Shown: positions 26,705 to 36,517 of the stretch, piece after piece
Layout of the letters: each line of letters starts with the position of its first letter
Position numbering within the stretch: position 1 is the stretch's first letter
Source: Botrimarina colliarenosi
Lineage (GTDB): Bacteria > Planctomycetota > Planctomycetia > Pirellulales > Lacipirellulaceae
Length of the DNA stretch: 64,000 bases
Direction of reading: 5' to 3'
Assembly (NCBI RefSeq): GCF_007859955.1
Contig: NZ_SJPR01000001.1
Span: forward strand, 935,590 to 999,589
Notes under the pieces: generated by a model
The model's input: the letters and a program-made list of their open reading frames with translations, nothing else
Told to the model about the DNA's origin: nothing
The model's database searches: none
Program-made: the position numbers and the translations under genes

Positions 26705-28366
26705 ATGCGTCGCCTTATTTCCGCGGTTGTTTGTCTCGGTCTGTTGTTTGCCGGCGCGGCTGAACTGCTTGCCGAGCCATCAGCCCTACTGATCACCGGC
26801 GGCCGCGTCTGGACCGCCGACGCCGATCGTCCCTGGGCCGAGGCGGTGCTGTGTGTCGACGGCGAGATTGTCGCCGTTGGCGACCGGGCGGACATCGAGG
26901 CCAAGGCGCCCGAGGACGCTGTTATCGTTGACGCCGCGGGGGGGCTCGTTACGCCGGGGTGGTTCGATTCGCACATCCACTTGTTCGTCGGCGGACGCAA
27001 CCTCACCGGCGTGCGGCTCCGCGGCGCCAAGACTCCCGAGGAGTTCACCCGACGCATCGCCGAGTTCGCCAAGCAGCTCAAGCCGGGCGAGTGGGTCCGC
27101 GGCGGCGAATGGGACCACACGATCTGGGGCGGCGAGTTGCCGTCACGTGATTGGATCGACGCGGTGACGCCGGACAACCCGGTCTGGGTCAATCGCCTCG
27201 ACGGCCACATGGCGCTAGCGAACACCGCGGCCCTCCGCGCGGCGAAGGTCGACGACTCGGCTGTTGCGCCCGAGGGAGGAGCGATCGAACGCGACGCCTC
27301 AGGACGCATGACCGGGCTGCTGCGGGACAACGCCATGGACCTTGTGGGAGGGGTTGCGCCAAGCCCCTCGGCGGCCGACCTGATGAAGTCGCTCGACGCT
27401 GCGAACGATTACTTGCTTGAGCGCGGCGTCACGAGCGTCGTGCAAATGGGCTCGCTGGAAGAGCTGGCGGCGATGCGGGCGGCGCGGTCGAGTGGGCGCC
27501 TCCGCGTGCGGGTCCGGATGGCGACGCCGCTCCACCAGTGGCGGCAGCTCTTGGAAGAGATCGAGCGCAACGGACCCGGCGACAACTGGCTGGCTGTCGG
27601 CATGCTCAAGGGCTTCGTTGATGGCTCGCTAGGCTCGCACACCGCGGCCTTCCTCGACCCCTACGACGATGTCCCTTCCGACCGCGGCCTGATGGTCAAC
27701 ACGGCCGACGACCTCGAAGTCTGGACCCGCGCCGCCGACGCCGCGGGTCTGCAGGTCGCCGTCCACGCGATCGGCGACCGGGCGATACGGACACAGCTCG
27801 ATGTGTTTAATCACGTCGCCAAAGCGAACGGCGCCCGCGACCGCCGGTTCCGCATCGAGCACGCCCAGCACATTGCTGCAGAAGACGTCGGCCGGTTCGC
27901 CTCGCAAGACGTCATCGCGAGCGTGCAGCCGTACCACTGCATCGACGACGGCCGCTGGACCGAGCCGCTGATCGGCGTTGAGCGCAGCAAGACAACGCAC
28001 GCTTACCGCTCGCTGCTCGACGCCGGCGCCCGCGTGGCGTTCGGCAGCGATTGGTACGTCGCGCCGGCGACACCCATCGAAGGAATTTACGGCGCCGTCA
28101 CGCGACGGACGCTCGACGACAAGAATCCGGGCGGCTGGTTCCCCGAGCAGAAGATTTCGGTCGAGGAATCGCTGCGGGCGTACACGGTCGATTCGGCCTA
28201 CGCCGCTTTTGCCGAAGAGCATCGCGGCGCCTTGCGGCCCGGCATGGCGGCCGATTTGGTGGTGGTTGACGACGACTTGTTCAAGATGGCGCCCGAGTCG
28301 ATCAACACCGCGACGGTGCGTTACACGATTGTCGACGGAAAGGTCGCGTACGACGCCACCGAGTGA
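26705..28366 (+). CDS. Secreted YtcJ-type amidohydrolase
   Basis: The product has 553 residues with a signal peptide (MRRLISAVVCLGLLFAGAAELLA). The amidohydrolase-3 fold is clear: FDSHIHLFVGG (metal-binding HxH), later VAVHAIGDRA and FRIEHAQHI, and the closing PGMAADLVVVDDDLF. Members hydrolyse N-acyl or cyclic amides; substrate here is unknown. Export to the periplasm is inferred from the signal peptide. ATG 26705 is taken because the signal peptide begins there; the frame opens at 26693. Confidence 0.88.
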   Translation: MRRLISAVVCLGLLFAGAAELLAEPSALLITGGRVWTADADRPWAEAVLCVDGEIVAVGDRADIEAKAPEDAVIVDAAGGLVTPGWFDSHIHLFVGGRNLTGVRLRGAKTPEEFTRRIAEFAKQLKPGEWVRGGEWDHTIWGGELPSRDWIDAVTPDNPVWVNRLDGHMALANTAALRAAKVDDSAVAPEGGAIERDASGRMTGLLRDNAMDLVGGVAPSPSAADLMKSLDAANDYLLERGVTSVVQMGSLEELAAMRAARSSGRLRVRVRMATPLHQWRQLLEEIERNGPGDNWLAVGMLKGFVDGSLGSHTAAFLDPYDDVPSDRGLMVNTADDLEVWTRAADAAGLQVAVHAIGDRAIRTQLDVFNHVAKANGARDRRFRIEHAQHIAAEDVGRFASQDVIASVQPYHCIDDGRWTEPLIGVERSKTTHAYRSLLDAGARVAFGSDWYVAPATPIEGIYGAVTRRTLDDKNPGGWFPEQKISVEESLRAYTVDSAYAAFAEEHRGALRPGMAADLVVVDDDLFKMAPESINTATVRYTIVDGKVAYDATE

Positions 28367-28399
28367 GCCGTTTTACCCAGATGGGATGATTCGGCTCTT

Positions 28400-28447
28400 G
28401 GTCGCCGGTTAAGTTGGTCGCCGGTTAAGTTGGTCTCCGGTTAAGAT
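28400..28447. repeat. Three tandem 16-bp repeats
   Basis: ggtcgccggttaagtt is repeated exactly at 28400-28415 and 28416-28431 and with two changes at 28432-28447. It lies between the amidohydrolase stop and the esterase start. It could be a polymerase-slippage product or a regulatory array. Confidence 0.85.
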
Positions 28448-28493
28448 AGTCGGGTCTTTTCAAACCGGCCGTTCGCTCCGAGAAACCCCACTC

Positions 28494-29315
28494 ATGACCC
28501 GTCTTGTGACAGCCCTGTCGCTGCTATTCGTCACGGCGACCTCCTTTGCCGAGGAGCCGGCCGGCTCCCCGGCCACGCCAGAGCCGCTCCAGGTCTTCGA
28601 CGCCGCAACCTTTGACGACGACGGCTTCGAGTTGCCCTACCGGCTGATGGCGCCGAAGCCGACCGACGACGATGAGAAGCGGCCGCTATTGGTCTTCCTG
28701 CATGGGTTTGGCGAGCGGGGCGACGACAACCGGCGGCAGCTTGACCACGGCGGTTCGTTGTTTGCTTCGGCTGATTTTCGCGATCGCCACCGGGCCTTTG
28801 TCCTCATGCCGCAGTGTCCCGCTGGCAACAAGCCCGATTCGGATGAGCCAGTTGTCTGGTCGATGAAACTGCGCCCGACCAGTGTGACGGTTCCGCTGGG
28901 AATCGACCAACCGCCGAGCAAGCCGATGCACGCCGTGCGTGCTTTGGTTGATCGATTGATCGAAACCCTGCCGATCGACACCGACCGTCTCTACGTGGCG
29001 GGCCTCTCGATGGGGGGCTACGGCACGTGGGAGATGGCGGCGCGCGAACCGGAGTTCTGGGCCGCCGCGGCGCCGATCTGCGGCGGCGGCAACCCAGAAT
29101 GGGGCGAACGGCTCAAGGACCTCCCGCTCTGGGCGTTCCACGGCGACGCCGACAACGCGGTCCCCGTCGAGCGGTCGCGAGAGATGATCGCCGCGATCAA
29201 CGCCGCCGGCGGCCGGGCGATCTACACCGAGTACCCCGGCGAAGGACACGGCAGCTGGAACCCCACGTTCGCCAGCCGACAGGTCTGGGACTGGATGTTC
29301 GCGCAGCACCGTTAA
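28494..29315 (+). CDS. Secreted alpha/beta hydrolase (carboxylesterase/PHB depolymerase-like)
   Basis: The product has 273 residues with a signal peptide (MTRLVTALSLLFVTATSFA). LVFLHGFGERGDD forms the oxyanion loop, GLSMGGYGTWEMA the nucleophile elbow, FHGDADNAVP the Asp and YPGEGHGSW the His. This order matches the phospholipase/carboxylesterase family that includes planctomycete feruloyl-esterase-like enzymes. It probably hydrolyses ester bonds in the periplasm or outside; the substrate is unknown. It follows the amidohydrolase on the same strand. Confidence 0.88.
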   Translation: MTRLVTALSLLFVTATSFAEEPAGSPATPEPLQVFDAATFDDDGFELPYRLMAPKPTDDDEKRPLLVFLHGFGERGDDNRRQLDHGGSLFASADFRDRHRAFVLMPQCPAGNKPDSDEPVVWSMKLRPTSVTVPLGIDQPPSKPMHAVRALVDRLIETLPIDTDRLYVAGLSMGGYGTWEMAAREPEFWAAAAPICGGGNPEWGERLKDLPLWAFHGDADNAVPVERSREMIAAINAAGGRAIYTEYPGEGHGSWNPTFASRQVWDWMFAQHR

Positions 29316-29471
29316 CGCCGTGGAAAGTCGGCGCGCCATGGCGAGATCCGGCCCCACCCGCGCCGATGACCGATACATCGACCCGGTTGGGGAAGTAATC
29401 GATCTCCCACTCAAGGCCGGTCGGCAACTTAGCGCCGGCGACGTCGACCACGTCGAAGTCGCCCGGTCGAC

Positions 29472-30608
29472 TCACGCCTCGGCGCTCACCGGCTTCCTAT
29501 CGCGCCAACCGCGATACGCCGTGCCGGCCCAGCGCTCGAGGGCGCCGGCCGTGTCGCGCGGGCGGACATGCAGCGTCGTGGCGGGGCGGTGCGTGGCGCC
29601 CCAGCTCAGCTTGTACGGCTCGTCGCCGCGGAGCAGGTCGAGCCGCGTACGGCCCGACTCCAGCGCGCGACGCGCGGTGGCCGTCTGCAGCAAATGGCCG
29701 GAATCGAGTTCGAGACCGGCCCGTGAGATGCCGCCCTGGTAGACGTAAAGGGCGTTGCCGCCTTCTCCCGGGCGATCTTGCAGGGCGTAATCGATTGCGG
29801 TGGCGACGCCGTCGATCTCTAGGAGGGCCAAGCAAAGTTGCCCCTCGGCAAGCAGCCGCTCACTAGCGAGTTGGTGAAAGCGCTCGAAGCGGGGTTCGTC
29901 AAAGACGCCCGAGTGGCCCATCACCTCACGGCGTTCGCGGTGCAGGTTCACCAGCTGTGGCCACAGCTCACGCCGGTCGGCCTCCGTTTGCGCGACGCGG
30001 ACCACGGCGCGGCCGGTATCAAACCATTCACGTTCCCAGCGCCGCACCCGTTTGCGACGATTTTTCGAGAGGGTCGCGAGGTAGTTGTCCCAGGTAGGAT
30101 CGGCGCCGTTTTGGGTCAGTTCCGCGGGGAAGCTGCCGCAATCGGCGACCCGCTCGGTGTCGAGGCCCGCCTCGCTGAGCAGCCGCTCAAGGTGATTCAT
30201 CGCCCGGTCGTCGGCGTCGATCGACTCGAGGCGGATGCGCCGCCACGCCTCGCCGGCGCTATCGACGAGCCAACGAGCGACCGCCGCAACGACCGTCGGC
30301 TCGTCCCGAGGCGAGCGGCACAGCAGCGTAGGGTGGTCGGTCGCCGCTCTGCCATCGCCGAGGAAACGCACCGTCGGGCCGACGACCGATCGATGTCTCA
30401 AGTACCAAGGCGCCAAGCCGATCAGCGCGCCTTGGTCGTCGCGTACGGCGAGCGTTGCGAGCTCGCACGCGGGGTCGTCCTCGCCGAATGCCTCCCACCA
30501 GCTTGCTAGCCAAGCTGGCGACTGCATCGGTGTCGGTACGGCGAGCGCCCGCCACTCTTCGTCGAGGCGACGCAACGAGCCGAGCGTGGTAAGGGTTTCA
30601 ATCGACAT
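29472..30608 (-). CDS. CelD/BcsL- and FemAB-like GNAT acyltransferase
   Basis: The product has 378 residues. Sequence such as PMQSPAWLASWWEAFG near the N-terminus, a central NYLATLSKNRRKRVRRWER and the later LCLALLEIDGVATAIDYALQ ... GLELDSGHLLQ follow the PF13480 acetyltransferase fold, often found in exopolysaccharide or cell-surface gene groups. It lies 59 bases downstream of the JmjC-like gene on the same strand, so the two probably form an operon. The donor and acceptor are unknown. Confidence 0.75.
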   Translation of the reverse strand: MSIETLTTLGSLRRLDEEWRALAVPTPMQSPAWLASWWEAFGEDDPACELATLAVRDDQGALIGLAPWYLRHRSVVGPTVRFLGDGRAATDHPTLLCRSPRDEPTVVAAVARWLVDSAGEAWRRIRLESIDADDRAMNHLERLLSEAGLDTERVADCGSFPAELTQNGADPTWDNYLATLSKNRRKRVRRWEREWFDTGRAVVRVAQTEADRRELWPQLVNLHRERREVMGHSGVFDEPRFERFHQLASERLLAEGQLCLALLEIDGVATAIDYALQDRPGEGGNALYVYQGGISRAGLELDSGHLLQTATARRALESGRTRLDLLRGDEPYKLSWGATHRPATTLHVRPRDTAGALERWAGTAYRGWRDRKPVSAEA

Positions 30609-30667
30609 GCGAGGAAAGCGTGAGGTGAATCCTCCTCCGTTTCGGGAAGGGGGAAGCGGTAGTCTCC

Positions 30668-31654
30668 TTACGACTCAACGGCCTCCTCAACTCCATGCGC
30701 GGTGAGCTCGGTCTCGTTTTCCGTCTTGAGCAACCGAAATCCGTCCGGTGCGGTGCGGTCGAGCTCGAACGTGATCGGATAGACCCACTGCTCCTTCTCC
30801 TTGCCCACGAGCTTGCCGATACGGCGGTCGAGCCGCGCCAATAATTGTTTGGCGTGCGCAGAGAAGCCGTCGACCTCAATGCTCTTGCAGGGGAAGCCGA
30901 AACGTTGCCGCAGGATCCCATTGGCGGTGTGGACGTTGAGGCGCCGCCGCGCGCGGGCGTTCTTATGCTCCGTCGAGAGCGATACGTTGAGCCCCTCGAG
31001 GTTCTCTACGCGGTGGGGCGCCAATTGCGGCCACGTGATGAGTTGGCCCGGCTCGGCGTCGAACACCAAAGCGTACTTGTCCCACTCGGAGTCGTAAGGA
31101 ACCTCTTCCGACCACTCGCCCGAGCAGACTTTCTCCAGGACGAACGCCGACGCAAACCGCTTATCGAAGTGCGGGTAGACCCACGCCCGTTTGCGCCCAC
31201 GGATATGCCACAGCATGTTGACGGGCATGTCGACGTGGTAGGGCACCCAAGCGTGGGGCGAGCTGATCAGCAGGTTGGCGGTGCGGTTCTCGGCGCGAAA
31301 GTGCGACGCATTGCTCTGCAGCGCATCGAACAGAGAATGGATCACCTCGGCGTGGGTCGGTTGGTGTTGGAGCAGCTGCCGGCAGTTGATCCAGAGGTGT
31401 CCCTCCCGGACCATCTGCACGAGCTCGTCGCCGGGGACGCCGTTGCGGGTTCCCTCGCGCCAATCGAACCGGTCCTTCCTTTTGCCCATCGTGTTGATGG
31501 AGAGGTGCTCGGCCGGGTGCGAATCGAGGATCGTCGCAAGGGCGTCGTCGGTGAAAAGGCCGGTCTCGGCGAGCCGATGGTTCGCAACGAGGACGCCGCG
31601 TTCGAGCGTTTCGAAGTCTTCAGGTTGCCAATCGGAGAGGAGCGAATCGGGCAT
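30668..31654 (-). CDS. JmjC/cupin-like putative Fe(II) oxygenase
   Basis: The product has 328 residues. SSPHAWVPYHVDMPVN gives an HxD pair, then MLWHIRGRKRAWVYP, and PGQLITWPQLAPHRVENL the distal His, as in JmjC-type 2-oxoglutarate oxygenases. The C-terminal 80 residues contain a second globular piece. A hydroxylase acting on a small molecule or protein is inferred. The following FemAB-like gene may act on the same product. Confidence 0.6.
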   Translation of the reverse strand: MPDSLLSDWQPEDFETLERGVLVANHRLAETGLFTDDALATILDSHPAEHLSINTMGKRKDRFDWREGTRNGVPGDELVQMVREGHLWINCRQLLQHQPTHAEVIHSLFDALQSNASHFRAENRTANLLISSPHAWVPYHVDMPVNMLWHIRGRKRAWVYPHFDKRFASAFVLEKVCSGEWSEEVPYDSEWDKYALVFDAEPGQLITWPQLAPHRVENLEGLNVSLSTEHKNARARRRLNVHTANGILRQRFGFPCKSIEVDGFSAHAKQLLARLDRRIGKLVGKEKEQWVYPITFELDRTAPDGFRLLKTENETELTAHGVEEAVES

Positions 31655-31906
31655 TGCAGTCGAGGATCGGAGGTCGTCGGTCAGGCGCGATCCCGCACGC
31701 GTTGTGGGGCCACTAAAAACCTAGTCCGCGCCCACGAAAGTGCGGCCTTCCGAAGCCAAGGAGTCGCAACCCCGGAGCCGTCACAATCCCTGCAACCACG
31801 GCGCAGGGTGCGTAATCACCGCAGGCGCCGGCCGGCCGAGAGCCTCGAAGCCTCCGACGATCACTCGGTCCGGCTCGCGGCCGATCGGCTCGTTAGGCGA
31901 TTTCAC

Positions 31907-33919
31907 CTAAGCCAGCCAGTTCGCCACCTGATAAGTGACCAGCGCCGCCCCGTAAGCCAAGACGCTCATGTACCCGAGCTGTAGCAGGGCCCAATTCCAA
32001 GAGCCCGTTTCGCGCCGCGTCACCACCTGCGTCGGCAGGCACTGCATCGCCAGGACGTAGAACACCAGCAGACTCAGGCAGGTCGCTGTCGTGAAGACCG
32101 GCGTGCCGTCGGCCCGCTGGGACGACTGCATCGCTCCCAGGAGCTTTTCCTGGTCGCCGTCCTCCCCTAGGCCGTAGAGGATCGACAGTGTCGACACCAC
32201 GACCTCGCGCGCCGCGAACGACGACACGACCCCGACCGAAGTCTTCCAGTCGAATCCCAGCGGGGCGAACACCGGCTGGATCGTCCTCCCGATCCGTCCG
32301 GCGAAGGAGTTTTCGAGCTGGGTCTGGGCGGCCAGCGCGTCATCGGTCGGCAGGTCGGCGGGGTCGGTTTTAGGGTACGTCGCCAACGCCCAGAGCACGA
32401 TCGAGATAACCAGGATCGTTGTCCCGGCGTTCTGTACGAACTGCCACGCCTGATCGACCGTCCGCAGCAAGGCGTCGCGGATCGACGGCGCCCGGTAGTT
32501 GGGGAGCTCGATCACCAGCGGCCGGCTCTCGCCCTTCAAGAGCGTCCGCTTGAAGACAAACGCCGCCCCCAGAGCCGCGACAATCCCCAGGGCATAGGCG
32601 CCCGCGAATGTCGCCGCCGCCGCTCCCGGCCGGTCGGGGAACAGCATCGCTACAACCATCACATAGACTGGCACCCGCGCCGAACACGACAGCAGCGGGG
32701 CTACGAGAATCGTCACCAGTCGGTCGCGGCGGTCGTCGATCACGCGTGTCGACATGATCGCCGGGATCGCACAGGCATGCGCCGACAGCATCGGCACGAA
32801 CGCCTTGCCGGGCAGGCCGACGCGCTGCATCAGCCGGTCCATCACCAGCGCCGCTCGCGCCAGGTAGCCCGAGTCCTCTAGCAGCGCCAGCAAGAAGAAC
32901 AGCAGACAAATCTGTGGCAGAAAGACGAGCATCCCGCCGACGCCGCCGATGACGCCATCGACGAGCAGGCTCTTGAGATCGCCGTCCGGCAGCCAACCGC
33001 CAACGGTGTCGCCCGCCCAGCCGAACAGGGCGTCGATCAGGTCCATTGGCACGGTGGCGACGGAGAAGATCGTCATGAACAGGGCGAACATCACCACCGC
33101 GAACGCCACGAGGCCGCCGAAACGGTGTGTCAGCACCGTATCAAGCGAGTCGGTCAGGCGGCTCGGCGCGCCGAGGTCGCCGGTCAGCGAGTCGGCTCGC
33201 ACCGATTCGGCCCAGTCGAAGCGCGACGCATAGCCACAACCGTTACAGCTGGTGCAGGCGCAAGCCGCCGCGTCGAGTTGCGGCAACGGCTTCTGGTCGG
33301 CCAGCGCGTGGACCGCCGCCACGAGTGAATCGATTCCCTCGCCCGTCCGGGCCGATACCCGCACCACCGGGCAGCCGACCCGCGAACTGAGCCTCGCCAA
33401 GTCGAGCTTCAATCCGAGCCGGTCGGCCAAGTCGCTCATGTTCAGCGCGACAATCGTCGGCTTGCCGAGCCCGAGCGCCTCGCGCGCCAGCGGTAGATTG
33501 CGTTCGAGGTTCGTGGCGTCGACGACGATCACGACCGCGTCGGGCGCGGGCTCACCGGCATGGCAGCCGCGGAGCACGGAGCAGGCGACTTCCTCCTCGG
33601 GCGACGTCGCCTCGAGGCTGTACATGCCCGGCAGATCGACCAGCGTGATCGGCTCGGTCCGCAGCGGCGCGGCGGGGGCTGGCTTGAGGACGCCACGACG
33701 GTGCTCGATCGTCGTGCCAGAGAAGTTGGCGGTGTGCGCCCGCTGCCCCGTCAAGCGGTTGAATAGCGACGTCTTGCCGGCGTTGGGATTGCCAACGAGG
33801 GCGACCGTCGCGGCGCCGCCCGGGAGGGGACGTTCGATGACAGGCAGATCGACCGAAGACTTGTCGGCTTCCACGGGGACGCCATTACTTGCAGAAGAGG
33901 CCGACTCGGCGGGGCTCAC
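31907..33919 (-). CDS. feoB: Ferrous iron transporter FeoB
   Basis: The product has 670 residues from GTG 33919, whose GTGA overlaps the feoA stop. The G domain has VGNPNAGKTSLFN, DLPGMYSLE and NMSD. A Cys-rich linker (CACTSCNGCGY) follows, then the membrane domain with ILVAPLLSCSARVPVYV and the mirrored core ending near VVSTLSILYGLGEDGD. It imports Fe2+ with GTP. The open frame extends to 33994, but that overlaps feoA. A probable Fur box lies upstream of feoA. Confidence 0.93.
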   Translation of the reverse strand: MSPAESASSASNGVPVEADKSSVDLPVIERPLPGGAATVALVGNPNAGKTSLFNRLTGQRAHTANFSGTTIEHRRGVLKPAPAAPLRTEPITLVDLPGMYSLEATSPEEEVACSVLRGCHAGEPAPDAVVIVVDATNLERNLPLAREALGLGKPTIVALNMSDLADRLGLKLDLARLSSRVGCPVVRVSARTGEGIDSLVAAVHALADQKPLPQLDAAACACTSCNGCGYASRFDWAESVRADSLTGDLGAPSRLTDSLDTVLTHRFGGLVAFAVVMFALFMTIFSVATVPMDLIDALFGWAGDTVGGWLPDGDLKSLLVDGVIGGVGGMLVFLPQICLLFFLLALLEDSGYLARAALVMDRLMQRVGLPGKAFVPMLSAHACAIPAIMSTRVIDDRRDRLVTILVAPLLSCSARVPVYVMVVAMLFPDRPGAAAATFAGAYALGIVAALGAAFVFKRTLLKGESRPLVIELPNYRAPSIRDALLRTVDQAWQFVQNAGTTILVISIVLWALATYPKTDPADLPTDDALAAQTQLENSFAGRIGRTIQPVFAPLGFDWKTSVGVVSSFAAREVVVSTLSILYGLGEDGDQEKLLGAMQSSQRADGTPVFTTATCLSLLVFYVLAMQCLPTQVVTRRETGSWNWALLQLGYMSVLAYGAALVTYQVANWLA

Positions 33920-34197
33920 GCGGCGGTCAGCAGGACGCTCGCGGCGAGCTCGCGAGAAATCCCGATCCGCGACCCGAGTACCCGCAGGACCCAAGCGTCG
34001 CCGGTCCGAAGGACCTCGACGAGCCGCCCTTCGCAGACGCCCAACGCCCGCAGGCGGGCCGATTCGGCCGTCTCGCCCAGAACGCGCACGACGCGGCCAC
34101 GGGCCCCCCGACGGAGGGCTGACATAGCGAATTCACCGGCTAAAGCCGCTTCGACGGCCGGTTGAACGACGGGAGCTAGGGGGTTTCGGGCGACCAT
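33916..34197 (-). CDS. feoA: FeoA-type iron transport accessory protein
   Basis: The product has 93 residues from ATG 34197. The SH3-like FeoA core is SALRRGARGRVVRVLGETAESARLRALGVCEGRLVEVLRTG, ending ISRELAASVLL. In-frame ATGs at 34224 and 34125 are alternatives; 34224 would lie inside the Fur-like site, and 34125 gives a shorter 69-residue protein starting right at the domain. None has a clear ribosome binding site. The stop overlaps the feoB GTG, so the two genes are translationally coupled. Confidence 0.8.
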   Translation of the reverse strand: MVARNPLAPVVQPAVEAALAGEFAMSALRRGARGRVVRVLGETAESARLRALGVCEGRLVEVLRTGDAWVLRVLGSRIGISRELAASVLLTAA

Positions 34198-34208
34198 TTC
34201 GTTTGTCT

Positions 34209-34223
34209 TGAGAATGAATCTCA
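34209..34223. promoter_or_regulatory. Fur-like site upstream of feoAB
   Basis: On the minus strand TGAGATTCATTCTCA fits the 7-1-7 Fur pattern TGATAATnATTATCA at 11 of 14 positions and is nearly self-complementary. It lies 12 bases before the chosen feoA ATG. Its core GAATGAATC recurs before the chelatase operon at 42226. Confidence 0.55.
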
Positions 34224-34454
34224 TAACCGCTAGATGAAGACTATCTGTGTTTCGGCCTCGGGACAACCCGGCAAGAAGCCTGCTTGAGCGCTTTTTGCCA
34301 AGATTCCGACATCGACCCCTGCGTAAAAGGGCCCCGCTCCCCTCCCGTCCCACTTCCCTCGTCCAAAGCCCCTGCCTAGCGGGTTGCGGCGCGCCCACGC
34401 CGCGGAGAGACTTGGCGGCTCTCAATCCGCTTACTGTCAGCGCCCCACGCCACC

Positions 34455-34976
34455 GTGTCCGACGCCGCCGCTACGCCGATCGCCTCGCCCCCCGGCCCGC
34501 CGCTGGTCGGCGTCGTCATGGGGTCCGACAGCGACTGGCCCACCATGCGGCTCGCGGCCGAGGCGCTCGCGTCGATGGGCATCGCGTTCGAAGCGAAGGT
34601 TGTCTCCGCCCACCGCACCCCCGAAGCGATGGTCGCCTACGCCAATGAGGCCGAAGGCCGGGGCCTGGAAGTGATCATCGCCGGCGCCGGCGGCGCGGCC
34701 CACCTGCCGGGGATGATCGCGTCGATGACCGTGCTGCCAGTGCTCGGCGTGCCGGTTCAATCGAAAGCGCTTAGCGGGCTCGATTCGCTGCTGTCGATCG
34801 TCCAGATGCCGGGCGGCGTCCCGGTCGGCACGCTCGCGATCGGCGCGGCGGGCGCCAAGAACGCCGGCCTGCTTGCCGTGCGGATCCTCGGCGCCTCGCG
34901 GCCCGAACTCCGCGAGCGGCTTCACGCCTACCGCCAGAGCGAAGCGGACCGCGTCCGCGCTCAGGAGCTGACGTGA
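34455..34976 (+). CDS. purE: 5-(carboxyamino)imidazole ribonucleotide mutase
   Basis: The product has 173 residues from a [41 protein letters not shown] and [22 protein letters not shown] are the class I PurE motifs. It converts N5-CAIR to CAIR in purine synthesis. The stop overlaps the purK start by 4 bases (GTGA), so the pair is coupled. It is divergent from feoAB. Confidence 0.94.
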   Translation: MSDAAATPIASPPGPPLVGVVMGSDSDWPTMRLAAEALASMGIAFEAKVVSAHRTPEAMVAYANEAEGRGLEVIIAGAGGAAHLPGMIASMTVLPVLGVPVQSKALSGLDSLLSIVQMPGGVPVGTLAIGAAGAKNAGLLAVRILGASRPELRERLHAYRQSEADRVRAQELT

Positions 34977-36139
34977 GCGCCGCCGACCCGAGGGCCCCCC
35001 TCCGACCGGGCGCGACGCTGGGCGTCTTCGGTGGCGGCCAGCTCGGCCGAATGTTTACGCACGCCGCTCAACGGATGGGCTACCGGGTCCACGTCTTTAC
35101 GCCGCACCGCGGGTCGCCGGCGGGCCTCGTCGCCGAGCACGAACACGTCGGCCTGCTCTCCGATCTGCGGAGCGTCGCTAGCTTCGCGCTCTCGGTCGAC
35201 GCCGCGACGCTCGAGTTCGAGAACGTCCCGACCGAGTCGATCGCCGTCGCCGAACGCCACACGCCGGTCCGTCCCGGCAGCCACGTGCTGCACACCACCC
35301 AGCACCGCGTCCGTGAAAAGACGTTCTTGAAGGAGGCGGGCGTCCCGGTCGGCCCGTTCGCGGCGGTTGCTTCGCTCGCCGAACTGAAGAACGCCGCTGA
35401 GTTGGTGGGCCTCCCCGCTGTGCTGAAGACGGCCCAGATGGGCTACGACGGCAAAGGCCAGCGAGTCGTCCGCGACGCGTCGGAGCTCGAAGCGGCTTGG
35501 ACAGCGATTGGCCCCGGCGAGTGCATCCTTGAGGCGTTCATCGACTTCACGCGCGAGGTGTCGATGCTCGTCGCCCGCGGCGTCGATGGCGAGACGGTCC
35601 TCTACGGCCCGATCGAGAACGAGCATGCCGACCACATCCTCGACGTGTCGGTGTTACCGGCCCCTGGCACGACGCCGACCGTCGCCGCCGAAGCGGCCCG
35701 GATCGCGACGCGCGTCGCCGAGGGTCTCGACGCGGTTGGCCTCATCTGCGTCGAGCTCTTCGAGAAGTCGGACGGGACGCTACTGGTCAACGAGATCGCC
35801 CCCCGCCCCCACAACTCGGGCCACCTGACGATCGAGGGCTGCCGCACCAGCCAGTTCGAGCAACAGGTCCGCGCCGTGGCGGGCCTGCCGCTCGGCTCGC
35901 CCGAGTCGCTCCGCCCCGCCGCAATGGCGAACCTGCTGGGCGACTTGTGGTACGGGAGCGACGGCGCTCCGTGCGAGCCCGACTGGCCCGCCGCGTTAGC
36001 CGCCGGCGCGAGCCTCCACCTCTACGGCAAAGAGTCCCCCCGCCCGGGCCGCAAGATGGGCCACCTCACGTTGCTCGGCGACACGTCGGAAGCGGCTCGC
36101 GAGCAGGTGCGTGCGGCGCGGGGATGCCTCAATCGATAG
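34973..36139 (+). CDS. purK: N5-carboxyaminoimidazole ribonucleotide synthase
   Basis: The product has 388 residues, GTG start inside the purE stop. [20 protein letters not shown] is the N-terminal motif; the ATP-grasp core has [17 protein letters not shown] and [17 protein letters not shown]. It makes N5-CAIR from AIR, ATP and bicarbonate for PurE. It ends 33 bases from the convergent DUF2149 gene. Confidence 0.94.
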   Translation: MSAADPRAPLRPGATLGVFGGGQLGRMFTHAAQRMGYRVHVFTPHRGSPAGLVAEHEHVGLLSDLRSVASFALSVDAATLEFENVPTESIAVAERHTPVRPGSHVLHTTQHRVREKTFLKEAGVPVGPFAAVASLAELKNAAELVGLPAVLKTAQMGYDGKGQRVVRDASELEAAWTAIGPGECILEAFIDFTREVSMLVARGVDGETVLYGPIENEHADHILDVSVLPAPGTTPTVAAEAARIATRVAEGLDAVGLICVELFEKSDGTLLVNEIAPRPHNSGHLTIEGCRTSQFEQQVRAVAGLPLGSPESLRPAAMANLLGDLWYGSDGAPCEPDWPAALAAGASLHLYGKESPRPGRKMGHLTLLGDTSEAAREQVRAARGCLNR

Positions 36140-36172
36140 GGTTGCGCTTCGGAGCGAAACAAGACGCCCCGT

Positions 36173-36517
36173 TTACGGTTCATCCAACCGTCCGTCTTCA
36201 GCGCGGCTAGGCACGTACACCACTTCGCCGTTCGCCAAGCGATAAGCGACGCCGAGGCGTTCGCCTTCGCCGCTGAGTTGGCTCTCGCTGACGCGGTAGT
36301 GCTCGAGGGGCTCTCCGTCGGGGAGGATTGCTTCACTGCCGGGCTTGCCGCCGCTCGACGCGATCGCCTCGAGCGGCGCGATCCGGGTGATAAGCGACAG
36401 CAGGATGGCGACGGCAAAGACCATCGCCACGTCGAACAGGTTGGCGACGCCGCTGAGCGGGTCGTCGTCATGGCTTGCGAGCAAACGGCGGTGGGGGCTT
36501 GAGCCGCGATCAGCCAT
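36173..36517 (-). CDS. DUF2149 membrane protein of the chelatase operon
   Basis: The product has 114 residues. DDDPLSGVANLFDVAMVFAVAILLSL is the DUF2149 signature and forms the single membrane segment (about 20-45). The rest is a periplasmic or cytoplasmic tail (GEVVYVPSRAEDGR). Its ATG overlaps the channel gene by 8 bases. It is the last gene of the operon. DUF2149 proteins accompany CobN-type chelatases and TolQ/ExbB channels in Bacteroidetes and methanogens; its place suggests an ExbD-like partner of the channel. Confidence 0.8.
   Translation of the reverse strand: MADRGSSPHRRLLASHDDDPLSGVANLFDVAMVFAVAILLSLITRIAPLEAIASSGGKPGSEAILPDGEPLEHYRVSESQLSGEGERLGVAYRLANGEVVYVPSRAEDGRLDEP

Noticed and set aside
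28400-28447. Possible CRISPR array
   Set aside because: The 16-bp units are directly adjacent without spacers, and no cas genes are nearby.
31893-31910. Small inverted repeat TTAGG/CCTAA at the feoB stop
   Set aside because: Five-base arms are too short to tell from chance.
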